A DNA stretch of 6,792 nt, from assembly GCA_902492555.1 (NCBI GenBank), contig CABUMH010000145.1, positions 1 through 6,792 of the forward strand. The letters are read 5' to 3'. Shown in pieces: positions 5,958 through 6,792 of this stretch. The notes beneath the pieces were generated by a model that was given only the letters and a program-made list of their open reading frames with translations, was not told where the DNA came from and did not search any database. Position 1 is the stretch's first letter. Each line of letters starts with the position of its first letter. Both the position numbers and the translations under genes were made by a program. The stretch is from Eisenbergiella sp900555195 (GTDB lineage: Bacteria; Bacillota; Clostridia; Lachnospirales; Lachnospiraceae).

Positions 5958-6445
5958 TCCCCATCCTCCCCTATAGCGGTCTCCAACCGTTCGATTCCGT
6001 CATAAAGCTTCATAAGCAGCCGAAACAGCTGGGCCAGTTCTTCGTCGGTATAGACGGAGAAAAGCTGTTTCATTTCTTCCAGATAGACAGAAAATTCATT
6101 TTCAAAATATTCGTTTGCCTTTGGTGTGGAGAAAACAGAATATGCTCTCAGGTCGTTCGGGTTCTGCCAGATGGTGACGAAACCTTTTTTCTCCAGGGCG
6201 ACAGCCAGTTTTTTCACGTTTTGCCTGGAACAGCCGAGAATTTCTCCCAGCTGCGTGAATGTGAGATGGACATCTGCCTGCCGCACGATGGACAGCAGCA
6301 TGAACTGCTTGAGGGAGAGGGAAGGAATGCGGCAGTCAAAGAGCGTCTGCAGCCGATTGCCGGCGATGAACAGGGTGCTGAAAATCGCTTTGCGCTGATT
6401 GTCCGGGCCGTTTGAGAATCGGTATATCAGATCTTTTAGTTCCAT
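5954..6445 (-). CDS. MarR-family transcriptional regulator
   Basis: This 163-residue protein has the MarR winged helix-turn-helix. Dimer helices occupy about 1-37, helix-turn-helix LTFTQLGEILGCSRQNVKKLAVALEKKG is at about 61-88 with SRQNVKKL in the recognition helix, the wing contains NPNDLRAY (95-102), and C-terminal dimer helices follow from about 107. Cys38 and Cys72 are the cysteines visible; Cys72 lies at the turn of the DNA-binding motif and might sense oxidants, which is inference. A GGAGGG site 6 bases before the ATG fixes the start. The gene sits under a near-consensus promoter with a 24-bp palindrome directly downstream of the -10 box, as expected for an autorepressor. It overlaps the flavodoxin gene by 4 bases. 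The ligand is unknown. Confidence 0.9.
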   Translation of the reverse strand: MELKDLIYRFSNGPDNQRKAIFSTLFIAGNRLQTLFDCRIPSLSLKQFMLLSIVRQADVHLTFTQLGEILGCSRQNVKKLAVALEKKGFVTIWQNPNDLRAYSVFSTPKANEYFENEFSVYLEEMKQLFSVYTDEELAQLFRLLMKLYDGIERLETAIGEDGE

Positions 6446-6457
6446 ATTTTGCCCTCC

Positions 6458-6481
6458 ATATATGTAACTAGTTACCTATAT
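6458..6481. promoter_or_regulatory. Palindromic operator, probable MarR autoregulation site
   Basis: The core GTAACTAGTTAC (6464-6475) is a perfect 12-bp palindrome. The flanks ATATAT and CTATAT extend the symmetry to 24 bp with one mismatched pair. The site begins next to the -10 box and reaches the ribosome site of the regulator gene, so a bound dimer would cover the transcription start. The size and AT-rich symmetric form fit MarR-family operators. Confidence 0.75.
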
Positions 6482-6510
6482 AGTATAAAAAATAGGCATC
6501 CATTTGTCAA
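6482..6510 (-). promoter_or_regulatory. Near-consensus sigma-A promoter of the marR-flavodoxin operon
   Basis: On the reverse strand a perfect TTGACA (6510-6505) is followed after exactly 17 bases by TATACT (6487-6482). Transcription would start inside the palindrome at 6458-6481. The -35 box lies in the loop of the upstream gene's terminator. Confidence 0.85.
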
Positions 6511-6525
6511 GATTAGGATGCCTAT
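6487..6525 (-). terminator. Intrinsic terminator of the ABC transporter gene
   Basis: On the reverse strand ATAGGCATCC (6525-6516) and GGATGCCTAT (6501-6492) form a perfect 10-bp stem with a 14-base loop. The stem runs into a tract of six T residues (6492-6487). It lies 21 bases after the ABC gene stop and overlaps the marR promoter almost completely. Confidence 0.8.
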
Positions 6526-6545
6526 CTGTGTTTTATCCTGCGGTT

Positions 6546-6792
6546 TTATTCAAGTGCCCAGTCCGCGCTCTCCTGTTGCAGCCGAACCATATGGCGGTAA
6601 AGTCCGTCTTTAGCTATCAGCTGGGCAGGACTGCCTTGCTGCGCCACTTTACCGTTTTCTAGTACGACGATGTGATCCGCCCCTGCCACGGTACGCATGC
6701 GATGCGCGATGATCAGTACCGTTTTATTCCGGACCAGTTTGCTTATGTGTGATAAAGAAGCAATAGAAGTGCAAAAAATTTTGCCGTTCCTA
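6546..6792 (-). CDS. ABC transporter ATP-binding protein, C-terminal fragment
   Basis: The reverse strand is open from the window edge to TAA at 6546-6548. The last ~65 residues are the end of an ABC nucleotide-binding domain of the exporter (permease-ATPase fusion) type. TVLIIAHRMRTV contains the H-loop histidine, VVLENGKVAQQGSPAQLIAKDGLY is the usual post-H-loop strand and turn, and a short tail RHMVRLQQESADWALE ends the protein. It would drive ATP-dependent transport at the membrane. Upstream of ISKLVRNKT the frame reads RNGKIFCTSIASLSH. This lacks the D-loop residues (a Ser-Ala-Leu-Asp type motif) expected about 16 residues before NKT, and the other two reverse frames do not supply them. 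The gene therefore appears broken near 6747, or the sequence end belongs to something else. An intrinsic terminator follows the stop. Confidence 0.8.
   Translation of the reverse strand, partial: RNGKIFCTSIASLSHISKLVRNKTVLIIAHRMRTVAGADHIVVLENGKVAQQGSPAQLIAKDGLYRHMVRLQQESADWALE
6745..6792. other. AT-rich segment of uncertain origin at the right edge
   Basis: These last ~48 bases do not encode the expected ABC D-loop region in any reverse frame and are more AT-rich than the adjoining gene. They contain an inverted repeat GCAAAA-aa-TTTTGC (6771-6784). This could be the end of an inserted element or a repeat at which an assembly stopped. There is too little sequence to identify it. Confidence 0.3.

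Overview
The window looks like a chromosomal segment of a mid-GC, Gram-positive gut-type anaerobe, most likely a Clostridia member of the Lachnospiraceae kind. This is an inference from strong purine-rich Shine-Dalgarno sites, sigma-A type promoters, and the make-up of the encoded families: a short malic enzyme, a KDPG aldolase with an extra VOC domain, a PfkB KDG kinase, and a MarR/flavodoxin pair. No RNA gene, CRISPR array or transposase is visible.

Layout. Positions 1-1598 (minus strand) hold a malic enzyme followed by a TIGR01212-type radical SAM gene that runs off the left edge. The two are 7 bases apart, with a ribosome site overlapping the malic enzyme stop. Positions 1599-1906 are a divergent intergenic region. 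It contains a minus-strand promoter for the malic enzyme, a 99-bp near-perfect palindrome resembling a miniature mobile or intergenic repeat, and a plus-strand promoter. Positions 1907-3019 encode a membrane-anchored endonuclease/exonuclease/phosphatase-family protein that is split by one in-frame amber codon at 2087-2089.

Positions 3020-3242 hold a weak hairpin and a striking array of 16-bp iterations and nested palindromes, which looks like a regulator-binding region. Next come eda (KDPG aldolase fused to a VOC domain) and kdgK (2-keto-3-deoxygluconate kinase). KdgK phosphorylates KDG to KDPG and Eda cleaves KDPG to pyruvate and glyceraldehyde 3-phosphate. This is the lower part of hexuronate (pectin sugar) catabolism. 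A strong hairpin at 5365-5400 separates this unit from the convergent genes to the right.

Positions 5415-6445 (minus strand) are a marR-flavodoxin operon with an ATGA stop/start overlap. It is driven by a near-consensus promoter with a 24-bp palindromic operator directly downstream of the -10 box. That promoter is superimposed on the intrinsic terminator of the preceding gene, an ABC transporter ATPase whose C-terminal part occupies 6546-6792. The last ~45 bases no longer look like an ABC protein, which suggests a truncation, insertion or contig-end repeat.

The points most worth a second look are the amber-split phosphatase/nuclease gene, the 99-bp palindrome, the iterated operator-like array before eda, the Eda-VOC fusion, the fused terminator/promoter/operator at 6458-6525, and the broken ABC gene. 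No wholly new multi-gene system is evident.
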